A stretch of 64,000 nucleotides of DNA, from the NCBI GenBank assembly GCA_019096155.1, contig JAHCVI010000003.1:2356001-2420000 (forward strand), in the 5' to 3' direction. Below the pieces are notes generated by a model that did no database searches, was not told where the DNA came from, and worked only from the letters and a program-made list of their open reading frames with translations. Shown piece after piece: positions 13,767 through 25,300 of this stretch. Made by a program: the position numbers and the translations under genes. How positions within the stretch are numbered: position 1 is the stretch's first letter; the number at the start of each line of letters is the position of its first letter. Source of the DNA: Staphylotrichum longicolle (taxonomy: Eukaryota; Ascomycota; Sordariomycetes; Sordariales; Chaetomiaceae).

Positions 13767-14137
13767 CTAACCACGCAAACGGGATAAACGACTAAGCATT
13801 TCAGACAACAACTCTTCAGTTTTAGCAATCTCGGCTGCCACCTTCTCCTAGGCAGACAAATTCGCAAGCACTATAACGTCAGCACCAAGACACGAAGGAC
13901 GAACCATAGGAGCTCACGGGTATCGGCCACGTTCGGGCTACTATACTTCTTGCCCATACGAGTGCAGTGTTGGCACTTGCCCTCCAACATCACGCAACGC
14001 CTTCGGGGCCTCGCGTTCCAACAACGTTCGCAAGGCATAGAGGACTCGTTACCGTGACGCTCGATCTTGACGGCAAGGACGGAACGTTCGCGTACGAGAT
14101 CACGGGCGAGACGGGACTTGCTCGCTCGGTCAGCCAT
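13767..14137 (-). pseudogene. Antisense accessory frame in B2: small Cys-rich, coiled-coil protein
   Basis: A minus-strand frame starts at an ATG at 14137 (MADRASKSRLARDLVRERS) between pol and the 3' LTR. It carries a CxxC...C...CxxC cluster (PCERCWNAR, then GKCQHCTRMGKK), followed by a helical tail (KVAAEIAKTEELLSEMLSRL) ending at 13767. The tail lies in a different frame from the Cys-rich part. B2 has one base fewer than B3 nearby (AGCACCAAGACACG against AGCACCAAGGACACG), which may be the cause. I recall similar small proteins (Cys cluster plus coiled coil) as common hypothetical genes in fungal genomes. Its 3' end overlaps the pol tail convergently. Function unknown. Confidence 0.6.
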
Positions 14138-14264
14138 AGCGGTGCGACATAGCGGAAAAAGGGAAGAAAAGAGGAAGGACTCACCAGGAACACCAGCGGG
14201 TATTGGCGCTACTTGAAACAATAAGTTGGTCTTTCGGGACGAAAGACGTCGAGGAGGGGCATCG

Positions 14265-14707
14265 TATCACGAACCAACCATAAAAGGCGGCCTAGTAGGG
14301 CATACAAGGCGCAGCGGGAACCAATAGGCAGCAACGAGGCTGCGGCGCCAAGAGGCGGGTAGCCCAGGGGAGCTGGCTACCCCAGGTGATCATGGTAGAC
14401 AAAGGTAGCCGCCTACCCGGGGCGACCAAAGGATAGCTCAGGGTAGCTGGCGAGCACGGGCGAGCCAGGACAAAGGGGACTCAGGACAAAGAAGTCATTA
14501 TATATATATACTAGCTAGTTAGTCACTCGTTGAGGGAGCTTGGAGCTTCCTCAGTAAGCAATTCACACTTGGACTTCACCAAGTTCATTGAGACCAGATC
14601 AGTGTATCTTGTTGTAGACCTTTTGGCTCTACCGAATCTCTGTGCTTGACCAAAGACATACCTCCGGGACCCTTTCAGAAGTGGGTCAGGACGAACGATT
14701 CGTCACA
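14265..14707 (+). repeat. 3' LTR of B2
   Basis: 443 bases; the start reads TATCACG (TG mutated to TA) and the end ATTCGTCACA. It is followed by the AAATA target duplication and then by B1's integrase. Confidence 0.94.
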
Positions 14708-14712
14708 AAATA

Positions 14713-15744
14713 TAGTTAGCGGAATAACTTGTAGATGTAATCTATCGGCATATAGCCTCAGTTTATAGTTGGCCAAAGGAATAGATTATAAATAGAGATA
14801 CCAAGTTCGCATCTAGGTTCTAGCAAGCGTTGATAACGCGCCTAGGCACGAGGAATAAGCTTTCAATGGCTTACCATCTATAGATAGATAGATAGATAGA
14901 ACGATTCAATTAGATTGTGGAGCAATACCTTCGGTCATTCATCAACTTCCAATAGGATAACTAGGTTATATTATTACTAGTCGCGCAATTGGCATATAAT
15001 ACGGCACCAACCAAATCTACAAAAGTTATACCATTCTTCGCGAACTTTGGGTATAAAGCAGACCTACGCCAGGGACCTAAGGTTATAGTCCCTAGGGTAG
15101 CTATCAAGGCGGACTAGATATATACGCTTTACACAATACTCAAGGAAGAACTAGAGTTTGTCAAGCAAAGGATAAAGTACTACTACGACAAATATAGGCT
15201 CGAGGGTCCTCGCCTAGAGAGGGGAGACAAAGTCTACTTTATTTCACGGAATCTTTATACGAAGCGACCAAGTCGGAAACTTGATTTCAAAAAGATTAGA
15301 CTATTCAAGATCGAGGAGAAAATTTCGATATCTAACTACCGACTGTCATTACTAGCGACAATGTATATTAGGATATATATTTTTCACATTTCACTTTTAG
15401 AACTAGCACCTAAGAATGTACGACTTGCTATAGACGTAGAAGTTAAGGACGAGGAAGAAGAATAGGACGTCGAAGAAATCCTGGATTCATAGGTTATAAG
15501 GGGATAGCTATAATATTTAGTAAAATGGTTAGATTTCGGGCTAGAAGACAACTTATAGCAACTAGCTATAAACCTCTACTATCTAGAGAAGCTTGAGGAG
15601 TTCTACTAAAGGAACCTAGATCGGCTAAGGGCTTAGACGCTAAAAGCTAGGAAGGGTCTGGCAGACTTAGGGACTCCTAGTCGATTACTCTAAAGGCGCC
15701 TAATACTTACGCCTGCCTAACTAGTCCCTGCTTAACGGGTATAG
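14713..15744 (+). pseudogene. Gag-Pol of B1, 3' part (integrase end and chromodomain)
   Basis: It continues the B1 integrase frame interrupted at 6531 and ends with a chromodomain near 15465-15610 (VEEILDS, VKWLDFG) like those in B2 and B3. Many CAA/CAG/TGG codons are now stops. Confidence 0.85.
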
Positions 15745-15841
15745 GACCCTCTAATAGAGGAGAGTCAGGCTCTTCCGACTCCTCTAGACCCTATATCCCA
15801 CGACGAAACACCTCAGCACCGTAGTTACGTAACTTCTACTA

Positions 15842-16214
15842 CTAACTATGCAAACGAGATAAACGACTAAGCGTTTTAGATAATAACTCTTTAGTTTTGG
15901 CGATCTCGGCTGCTACCTTCTCCTAGGTAGATAAATTCGCAAGTACTATAACGTTAGTACTAAGGATACGAAGGACAAACCATAGGGGGCTTATAGGTAT
16001 CGGCCATGTTCGGGCCACTATACTTCTTGCCTATACAAGTGTAGTGTTGGCACTTGCCCTCTAACATCATGCAATGCCTTCGGGGCCTCGCGTTCCAACA
16101 ACGTTCGCAAGGCATAGAGGACTTGTTACTATAGCGCTCGATCTTAGCGGCAAGGACGGAACGTTCGTATGTAAGATCACGGGCGAGACGGGACTTGCTC
16201 GCTCGGTCAGCTAT
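15842..16214 (-). pseudogene. Antisense Cys-rich/coiled-coil frame in B1, RIP-damaged
   Basis: Same position and content as the antisense frame in B2: ADRASKSRLARDL, then PCERCWNARPRR, then a helical tail. The start ATG is ATA, and several Cys codons have become Tyr. Confidence 0.5.
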
Positions 16215-16341
16215 AGCGGTGCGATATAGCGGAAAAAGGGAAGGAAGGAGGAAGGACTCACTAGGAATACTAGCGGGTGTTGGCGCTACTTGAAATAATA
16301 AGTTGGTCTTTTGGGACGAAAGACGTCGAGGAGGGGCATCG

Positions 16342-16782
16342 TATCACGAACCAACTATAAAAGGCGGCCTGGTAGGGTATGCGAGGTGTAGCGAGAACCA
16401 ATAGGCAGTAACGAGGCTATAGCGCCAAGAGACAGGTAGCCTAGGGGAGCTAGCTACCCTAGGTGATCATAGTAGATAAAGGTAGCCGCCTACCTAGGGC
16501 GATCAAAGGATAGCTTAGGGTAGCTGGCGAATACGGGCAAGCCAGGACAAAGGGGACTTAGGACAAAGAAGTCATCATATATATATACTAGCTAGTTAGT
16601 CATTCGTTGAAGGAGCTTAGAGCTTCCTTAGTAAGCAATTTACACTTGGACTTCACCAGTTCATTAAGACCAGATCAGTACGTCTTGTTGTAGACCTTTT
16701 AGCTCTACCGAATCTCTATGCTTGACCAAGACATACCTCTAGGACCCTTTCAGAAGTGGGTCAGGACGAACGATTCGTCACA
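16342..16782 (+). repeat. 3' LTR of B1
   Basis: 441 bases, matching 434-874. It is followed by the target duplication TATAG, at which element A resumes. Confidence 0.93.
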
Positions 16783-16787
16783 TATAG

Positions 16788-19700
16788 CCAACCGAAGCTA
16801 GGTCAAGCTTGACCTGCCACTATAGTATAGAGGAGGGAAGGACGCCCTCTTAGGGTTCCTAACTCTCTCCAAGGCCTACTTGGGATATTATCCCGAGCTA
16901 TTTCCTACGGAAGTAGACAAGGTCGGATTCATCGCCTTACATCTAGAGGGTTAGGCCCTTTAGTGGTTTCAACCCACTATAGACGATATATTGAATAACG
17001 CCGACGAGGACGATAGAGAAGACTTTACGAACGAAGTCTTCGGTAGTTACGCCAGGTTCGAGGCCGAGCTACGGAAGGTGTTCGGGGACTTGGACGAGAA
17101 GCGGCATGTATAGGACCGCCTGATATAGCTCCGCTAGACCAAGTCGGCATCCGTGTATACCGCGCTGTTTCGACAAGACTCTATAAGGGCCGACCTTAAC
17201 GAAGAAGGCCTTATATAGCTATTCTACAATAGCCTTAAGGAAGAGGTTAAGGACGTATTATACGATAAGGATTGGCTAGATATACTCGACGAGTATATCG
17301 CTATAGCTATTAGGATCGACGATTGTTAGTATATATGCAAGTAGTAACGTAAAGGTCGGAGCAGGACCCTATAGACCTACCGACCTAACGATAAGAAGAA
17401 GCGTCTGTACTATAGTATGGTGTATGGTATATACTCTGGTGCTATGGACGTTGACGCTAACTAACGCGCCGGCCTAGTCAAGATAGGCAAGGCCGACGTT
17501 ACTTGCTATAGATGTAGCAAGAAGGGATACTTTAGACGAGACTGCTATAAAAAGGGTAGCTAGAAGCTAGTCCAAGGTCGCGAGATAGCGACTATTGATA
17601 TAAGGTTTCCTATTAAGGAAGTAGCAGTCGTTGACTAGTATAACTAGGATGACCTTGAGAACGCTATCGACTATACGACGTAGTATTATAAGGAGGAAAG
17701 CGATACTATAGATGAAGATTATAGTGATAGGGATAACCTATATACTAGCGACGACGGTGTACCTAGTATATAGTTCGTCGAATAATTCATTTGGGATAAC
17801 GCCGACCCTAGAGCTCAACGCGCGCTAGCAATAGGTATCCTGATATAGGGCATTAACTAGTCCTAGGAAAATCGACAATAGGTAGAAGACCAAATCGATA
17901 GCGTCACCACCGCCATTTCGAGGCGTATAACTACCACCCTTATATAGGAAGTATCGAAGGATTAATATAGCAACTAGAGCAATCCTCCGACCAAGGAAGA
18001 AGATATACCAAGCCGAGAAACTATCGAGAAGGTTATCGCTTACCTTGGTAAAAACAATAATAGTTTGCCTAATCCCTATAACCCCGAAGCATTTATAGCC
18101 CTGCTAGGGTAGGCTAGGGACGAGCTATAGTATCTCCAATAGCTAGTAGTAGAGTGGGGGCAAGAGCGGAAGGGGATTAGGGAGGAAACCGAGAAGATCG
18201 TAGCGGCCTACCGCGCCGTCGCGCGATAATTCGGTATGGTCGAGCGGCAGGCCGACAAGCTGAAAGAGGAAATCTTCTAGCTAAGAGAGGTATAAAAAGC
18301 CGACTAGGTCTAGTAGATAGGACTAGACAATATAGACTACGAAGACCTATTAGAGGGGGAGATCTATATTCCCGAGTTCTTGTACTACTAGGAACGGGCC
18401 CGGCAGGAGGCCTAGGGGTAGTTACCCGAGAGCTAGGAGGACTATTAGGACTAACGAGGATACTATAGCTTTGGGAAGACTACTGACGATATACGACGCG
18501 AGGGTTATAGGCATGGATTCTAGTATGCCGCGGAGAGGGAAACTACGCGTATTAACCTAGGAAGAAGCGACTACGTCCGCGTCCTATAGTTTCAATATAT
18601 CATATACTCCTACTGGTTCTACTATAAGGAGAAATTCGACTATAATCACTAGCCTATTAGAGAGGTAGGGGAGGGCGGATTATAGAAACCTATCACCTAG
18701 ATATTCGATTATAGGTATAGTTACGCCGACCTCTTGTAGACTTTCGATAGGGTAGACGAAGGATACCTCTACATTATGCCTAAGAGGGTGTAGCCTAAGA
18801 ACTACCGAGATATAGAGGAAGTGCAGGGATGTAGCGACTAGGTATACCTCTACCACTTTAAGAGGAAGGTCTAGTAGTACTACTAGATTCCCCGGAGGAT
18901 TATCAGGGCGCTCGACGACTACTAGATCACAATAGGCCGAGTCAAGATCAAGAAGGACCCTAGTATTAACAAGTGGCTTGAAAAGCTTGAAAGCGGATAT
19001 AATATTCCGTTCTAAGACGAACCTATCTCGGGGGTAGATCTGCTAACGAAAAAGGGCAAGAAGGCTGTACGAGATAGGAAGAGGGATATTTAGTAAATAG
19101 GGGACGATAACTAACCCGAGTCCTAGGGGGACGCCTTTTGGATTTAACAAGAGTTGGGAAACGACTCTGGGGCCTGCGATAGGCCCGAGTAAAACTAATA
19201 CCCTTACAACGACGATAGGCCCGCTAGTGTAGGAAGAACTAGGCGAGACGGAAGGCCTACGACGACCTCCGAGTAGACCTACAAATGGTCATTGAACCGG
19301 CCAATATAATGGTATAGGAATATATAAAGTGTAAAGGTATAACCGAAAGGTGCGAAAATATACAAGGCGTACAAGAGGTGTAAAAAGTGTAAAAACGTAC
19401 TAATAGTGTAGGAAGCGCTAGACGTAAAAAGTGCATAAGGTATACTAAGAACGCAAAAACGTAAAGATATAAAAGCGTAGTGATAAGGCGGATGGCATAG
19501 ACGGCCTACTAAGAAGTGGCCACTGTGTAGAGCGACCAACCGGACGACCGGATTTGGGTTATAGCGTACTAGAGGCAATACTAGGCACTCGCATTGGTAG
19601 ATAGAGGATTACAGATCGACCTCATCTCGCTAGGTTTCGTTAACCAACTCCGAATACTATAGAGGATGAAGAAGCAACTATACATAGTCAAGGGACCATT

Positions 19701-21899
19701 CCCGATATAGGTTATACGACGAGAAACGGAACCACTCGATATTATAGTCGAAGGGAAGACTACGAAGGTCATTTTCGATATTATAGATATAGGGACTAAG
19801 AAGGATATAATCTTGGGCCACCTATAGTATAGAGTTTACGACCCTAACATTAGTTAGAAAGGAGATAGCTACCTATAACCCCGAAGTATAACGGGCTTAT
19901 ATCCGACTAATACGATGGGAAGTATAGATGACGAGTTATAAAAAAGTAGTACAGAGAAGTATATACACTTTAAGGACTTACCGCAAGGGACGGGCAATGG
20001 CAGATAGGCTATTACAGACTTAGGAAGAGGCGACAGTTACTAGTAGAGACGACGTATATAGAGGTAGGCTAACCAAAAGGTTGCTATTATCTTAGTCGAT
20101 AATACTAGATTCCAACTCTAAGAATAGATCACTTAGACAGAAGTAGCCGAGGTCACGGCCAGCGGCAAGTTCGTATACTACCAAGGTACAAAGGGGAACG
20201 ACGATATAGGAAGGATCCTAGCGGAATACTAGGGATACCCAGCGTTTATAGCCAAATATATAGAAGGGTTGCTAAAATATAGACCTTGGGATTACGAGAT
20301 TAAACTCAAGGAAGGCACCTAGTTGAAGTTCTTCAAAGTATACTACACGAACGAACTTCAGGACAACAAATTGAAGAGATATCTTAAGGCCAACCTCAAG
20401 ATAGGGTATATTAGACCGTCGATATCTCTAGTAGGGTACCCGATCCTTTTTATACCTAAGAAGGATAGAAAACTCAGGATATATATAGACTACCGACAGC
20501 TAAACGAGTAGATAGTAAAGGACCGCTACCCTTTGCCACTTATCTCGCAACTTCGAGATTAGTTAGTAGGTATATAATACTTTATATATCTTGACCTTCC
20601 GATAGTATACGCCTATATTCGTATTAAAGAGGAGGATAAATAGAAGATAGCCTTTCGTACTTACTATAGACACTTCGAATACTATATTATACCCTTTAGG
20701 CTGACGAATACGCTAGTAACATTCTAGAAGGTCGTTAATTATACAATCCGACCGTTCCTCGATAAGTTTATAGTCTATTACCTAGATGATATTCTTATCT
20801 TCTTTAAAATACTCGAGGAATATAAGAAGTATATAAAGTAGGTGCTGGATGCACTTTATATATAAAAACTCTCTATCAATAAGAATAAGAGTGAGTTCTA
20901 TATTACAAAGATAGTCTTCCTATGCTTCGAGATCTCGCTAGGATAGATACGTATAGAACTAACCAAGGTTGAGGCTATCAAGATATAGCCTATACCTAAA
21001 AATACAATAGAGGTAAGAGGGTTTATCGGATTCGCCAACTTCTATCGGATATTCATTAGGAACTTTGGCGATATCACGAGACCTCTATACCACTTAACGA
21101 AAAAGGACGTTGAGTTCCAATAGGGAGAGGAGCAAGAGCAAGTATTCTAGAGGATTCGCGACCTTATTATCGCGGACCCTATGCTCCTATTGCTAGACCC
21201 TAGGAAACTATTCGAGGTAGAAACCGATGCGTCGGACTACACGATCGGAGGACAACTCAGTCAATAGGACGAATAAGGAAAGCTCTACCCTATAGTATTC
21301 TTTTCAAAGAAGCTCGCAGGACTATAGCTCAACTACCCGATATACGATAAAGAGCTATTGGCAATCATCGAGGCCTTTCGCGAATGGAAACCCTACCTTA
21401 GTAGTACAATACACCAAGTGCAGGTGTACACGGATTACAAGAACCTCCGATACTTTACTAGCACTAAGGAACTCAACCAACGCTAGATACGATAGGTAGA
21501 ATTCCTTGTAAAATTTAACTTTGTTATTATCTATAAGAAAGGGTCCGAAAATGTAAGAGCGGACGCCTTGAGTAGGAGACTAGATGACTTCGGCAATATA
21601 GCTAAAACATCGCTACCCTTGTTCCAAAGGCGACCCGATAGGACGATGCATTACCTACTATAATAGCTAGTCTACTATACCTATACCGACCTAGATCGAG
21701 GTAGGTCGCAAACTACAAGGAGGTATAACAATGTATAGTGTAGGAACTGCTAGAAAGAGTGCAACGCGGTCTTCAGGGAATAGAGACCTAATACTAATAA
21801 GTACTAAGTAATGTTAGAGGATTAGATATACTAGCATCACTGGTCGCTAGGAGAAGACAAATCCTACGATAGGCTAAGCAAAGGAGTCTAATAGGATAG
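16788..21899 (+). pseudogene. Gag-Pol of element A, middle segment (gag to start of integrase)
   Basis: It picks up gag exactly where 433 left off. It retains the best zinc knuckle of the set near 17500-17560 (CYRCSKKG, RRDC; the His is mutated to Tyr). Protease is near 19595, reverse transcriptase near 20320-20840 (PILFIPKKDRK, YLDDILIF) and RNase H near 21160-21580. B3 then interrupts at 21899. TpA-rich changes and stops occur throughout. Confidence 0.85.
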
Positions 21900-22340
21900 T
21901 GTCACGAACCAACTATAAAAGGCGGCCTAGTGGGGCATGCAAGGCGCAGCGAGAACCAATAGGCAGCAACGAGGCTGCAGCGCCAAGAGACAGGTAGCCC
22001 AGGGGAGCTAGCTACCCCAGGTGATCATAGTAGACAAAGGTAGCCGCCTACCCGGGGCGATCAAAGGATAGCTTAGGGTAGCTAGCAAGCACGGACAAGC
22101 CAGGATAAAGGGGACTCAAGACAAAGAAGTCATCATATATATATACTAGCTAGTTAGTCACTCGTTGAGGGAGCTTGGAGCTTCCTCAGTAAGCAATTCA
22201 CACTTGGACTTCACCAGTTCATTGAGACCAGATCAGTACGTCTTGTTATAGACCTTTTAGCTCTACCGAATCTCTATACTTGACCAAGACATACCTCCAG
22301 GACCCTTTCAGAAGTAGGTCAGGACGAACGATTCGTCACA
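21900..22340 (+). repeat. 5' LTR of B3
   Basis: 441 bases, from TGTCACGAACC to ATTCGTCACA, preceded by GATAG. Confidence 0.94.
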
Positions 22341-22394
22341 CGTTGCTTACTCCCTTTGTTTCTGTCATAGTTTAGAACAGAGGTATCGAACACT

Positions 22395-25300
22395 ATAGGT
22401 ACCACTATACCCACTGTCGCCTAGCTCAACAAGCGCATCGCCGCACTCGAGGCGGAGAACGCTCGCCTTAATACCATAGCCAATCGAAGCCGGGTCAAGC
22501 TTGACCTACTACCACAGTATAGAGGAGGGAAGGACGCCCTCTCGGGGTTCCTAACTCTCTCCAAGGCCTATTTAGGATATTATCCTAAGCTATTTCCTAC
22601 GGAAGTAGACAAGGTCGGATTTATCGCCTCGCGTCTAGAGGGACAGGCCCTCCAGTAGTTTCAACCTACTATAGACGATATATTAAACAACGCCAACAAA
22701 GACAATAGAGAAGACTTCACAAACGAAGTCTTCGATAGCTACGCCAGGTTCGAGGCCAAGCTATAGAAGGTATTCGGGGACTTGGACGAGAAGCGGCATA
22801 TATAGGACCGCCTGATACAGCTCCACTAGACCAAGTCGGCATCTGTATATACTACACTATTTCGACAAGACTCTATAAAGGCCGACCTCAACAAAGAAGG
22901 CCTTATATAGCTATTCTACAATAGCCTTAAGGAAGAGATCAAGGACGTGCTATACGACAAGGATCGGCCGGATATACTCGACGAATACATCGCTATAGCC
23001 ATTAGGATCGATGATCGTCAGTATATACGCAAATAGCAACGCAAAGGTCGGAGCGGGACCCTATAGACCTACCGACCCAACGATAAGAAGAAGCGCCTAT
23101 ACTATAGTATAGTATATAGTACGCACTCCAGTGCTATAGATGTTAACACCAACCAACGCACTAGCCTAGTCAAAACGGGCAAGGCCGACGTCACTTGCTA
23201 TAGATATAGCAAGAAGGGACACTTTAGACGGGACTATCGCAGCTTGAAGAAGAAAGGCGACTAGAAGCTAGTTCTAGGTCATAAGACGGCAACCATCGAT
23301 ATAAGATTCCTAGTCAAGGAAGTAGTAGTCGTTGACTAGTATAACTAGGATAACCTTGAGGACGCTATCGACTATGCGACGTAGTGTTACAAAGAGGGAA
23401 GTGACACTATAGATGAAGATTATAGCGACGGGGATAACCTATATACTAGCGACGACGGCGTATCTAACGTGTAGTTTGTCAAGCAATTCATTCGGGATAA
23501 TGCCGACCCTAGGGCTCAACGCATACTAGCGACGGGCATCCTAATATAGGGCATTAACTAGTCCTAGGAAAATCGACAATAGGTAGAGGACTAAATCGAT
23601 AGCGTTACTACTACTATTTCAAGGCGTATAACTACTAGACTTACCCGGAGAACATCGGAGGATCAACGCAGCAACTAGAACGATTCTCTAGCGGAAGATA
23701 CGCCAAGCCGGGAGACTATCGAAAAGGTTATCGCTTACCTTAGCAAGAACGATAATAGTCTACCTGATCTATATAACCCCAAGGCATTTATAGCCCTGCT
23801 AGAATAGGCTAGGGACGAGCTATAGCATCTCCAATGGCTGGTAGTAGAGCAGGGCAAGAGCGGAAGGGGATTAGGGAGGAAACCGAGAAGATCGTAGCGA
23901 CCTACCACGCTATCGCGCGACAACTCGGTATAGTCGAGCAGTAGGCCGACAAGCTAAAAGAAGAAATCTTCCAGCTAAGAGAGGTATAAAAAGCCGACTA
24001 GGTCCAGTAGATAGGACTAGACAACGTAGACCATAAAGACCTACTAGAGGGGGAGATCTACATTCCCGAGTTCTTATACTACTAGGAACGGGCCTGGTAG
24101 GAGGCCTAGAGGTAGTCACCCAAGAACTAGGAGGACTATTAGGACCAACAAAGATACTATAGCTTAGGGAGGACTACTGACAATATACAATGCGAGGGTT
24201 ATAGGTATAGATTCCAGTATACTATAGAGAGGGAAACTATATATATTAACCCAGGAAGAAGCGACTATATCCGCGTCCTATAGTTTCAATATATCACGTA
24301 CTCCTACTGGTTCTACTATAAGGAGAAATTCGACTATAATCACTAGCCTATTAGAGAGATAGGGGAGGATAGATTATAGAAACCTGTTACCTAGACGTTC
24401 GATCATGGATATAGTCACGCCGACCTCTTGTAGACGTTTGATAGGATAGACAAAGGGTACCTCCGTATCATGCCCAAGAGGGCGTAGCCCAAGTACTACC
24501 GAGATATGGAAGAAGTAGAGGGATATAGCGACTACACGTACCTCTACCACTTTAAGAGAAAAGTCCAATAGTACTATTAGATCCCTCGAAGGATCATTAG
24601 AGCACTCGATCTCTACTAGATTATAGACGGATAGGTCAAGCTGAAGAAGGACCCGGGCATCAATAAGTGGCTTGAAAAGCTTAAAAGTAGATATAATGTT
24701 CCGTTCCAAGACAAACCTATCTCGGGGGTAGATCTACCAACGAAAAAGGGCAAGAAGGCCGTATAAGATAGGAAGAGGGATACTTAGCAAATAGGGGACG
24801 ACAACTAACCCAAGTCCTAGGGGGATACCTCTCGGATTCAATAGGAGTTGGGAAACAACTCTAGGGCCTGCGATAGGCCCGAGCAAAACTAACACCCTTA
24901 TAACAACGATAGGCCCGCTAGTGTAGGAAGAACTAGGCAAGATAGAAGGCCTATAATAACCTCCTAGTAGACCTACGAGTAGTCACTAAACCGGCCAACA
25001 CAGTGGTATGGAAATGTATAAGGTATAAAGGTACAACCGAAAGGTGTAAAAACACACAAGGTATATAAAGGATACGAAAAGTGCAAAGACATACTAGCGG
25101 CATAGGAGGCGCTAGACATAAAAAGTGCACAAGGTACACCAAGAATGCAAAAACGCAAAAGTACAAAAGTATAATGACAAGGTAGATGGCACGGATGGCC
25201 CACCAGGAAGTGGCCGCCATATAAAACGACTAGCTAGACAATCGAATTTGGGTCACCGTATACTAGAAGCGATACCAGGTACTTACATTGGTGGATAGAG

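Larger units (their letters stand above)
6532..14707 (+). mobile_element. Ty3/Gypsy chromoviral LTR retrotransposon B2, the youngest insertion, inside B1
   Basis: Full-length element of 8176 bases with 443-base LTRs (6532-6974 and 14265-14707) and a perfect 5-bp target duplication AAATA (6527-6531 and 14708-14712). It splits B1's integrase. A purine tract (14251-14259) precedes the 3' LTR. Domain order is gag, zinc knuckle, spacer, protease, RT, RNase H, integrase and chromodomain, which defines a chromovirus. B2 carries the fewest stops of the four copies, in keeping with its deepest nesting. It is still inactive: the RT box reads YLDNILIF, with Asn for the second catalytic Asp (GAC-type codon to AAC). 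Confidence 0.95.
434..16782 (+). mobile_element. Ty3/Gypsy chromoviral LTR retrotransposon B1, inserted in A and itself split by B2
   Basis: LTRs at 434-874 and 16342-16782 are both 441 bases, with TG...CA-type ends (TA after RIP). The 5-bp target duplication is TATGG before and TATAG after, one G-to-A change apart. B1's interior is 875-6531 plus 14713-16341; between them sits B2. A purine tract (16328-16336) precedes the 3' LTR. B1 is heavily RIP-mutated: CpA has become TpA across gag and pol, producing many TAG/TAA stops. No intact long frame remains. Confidence 0.93.

Noticed and set aside
14138..14221. Upstream extension of the antisense frame in B2 (FQVAPIPAG...)
   Set aside because: It begins with TTG, not ATG; the first ATG is at 14137.
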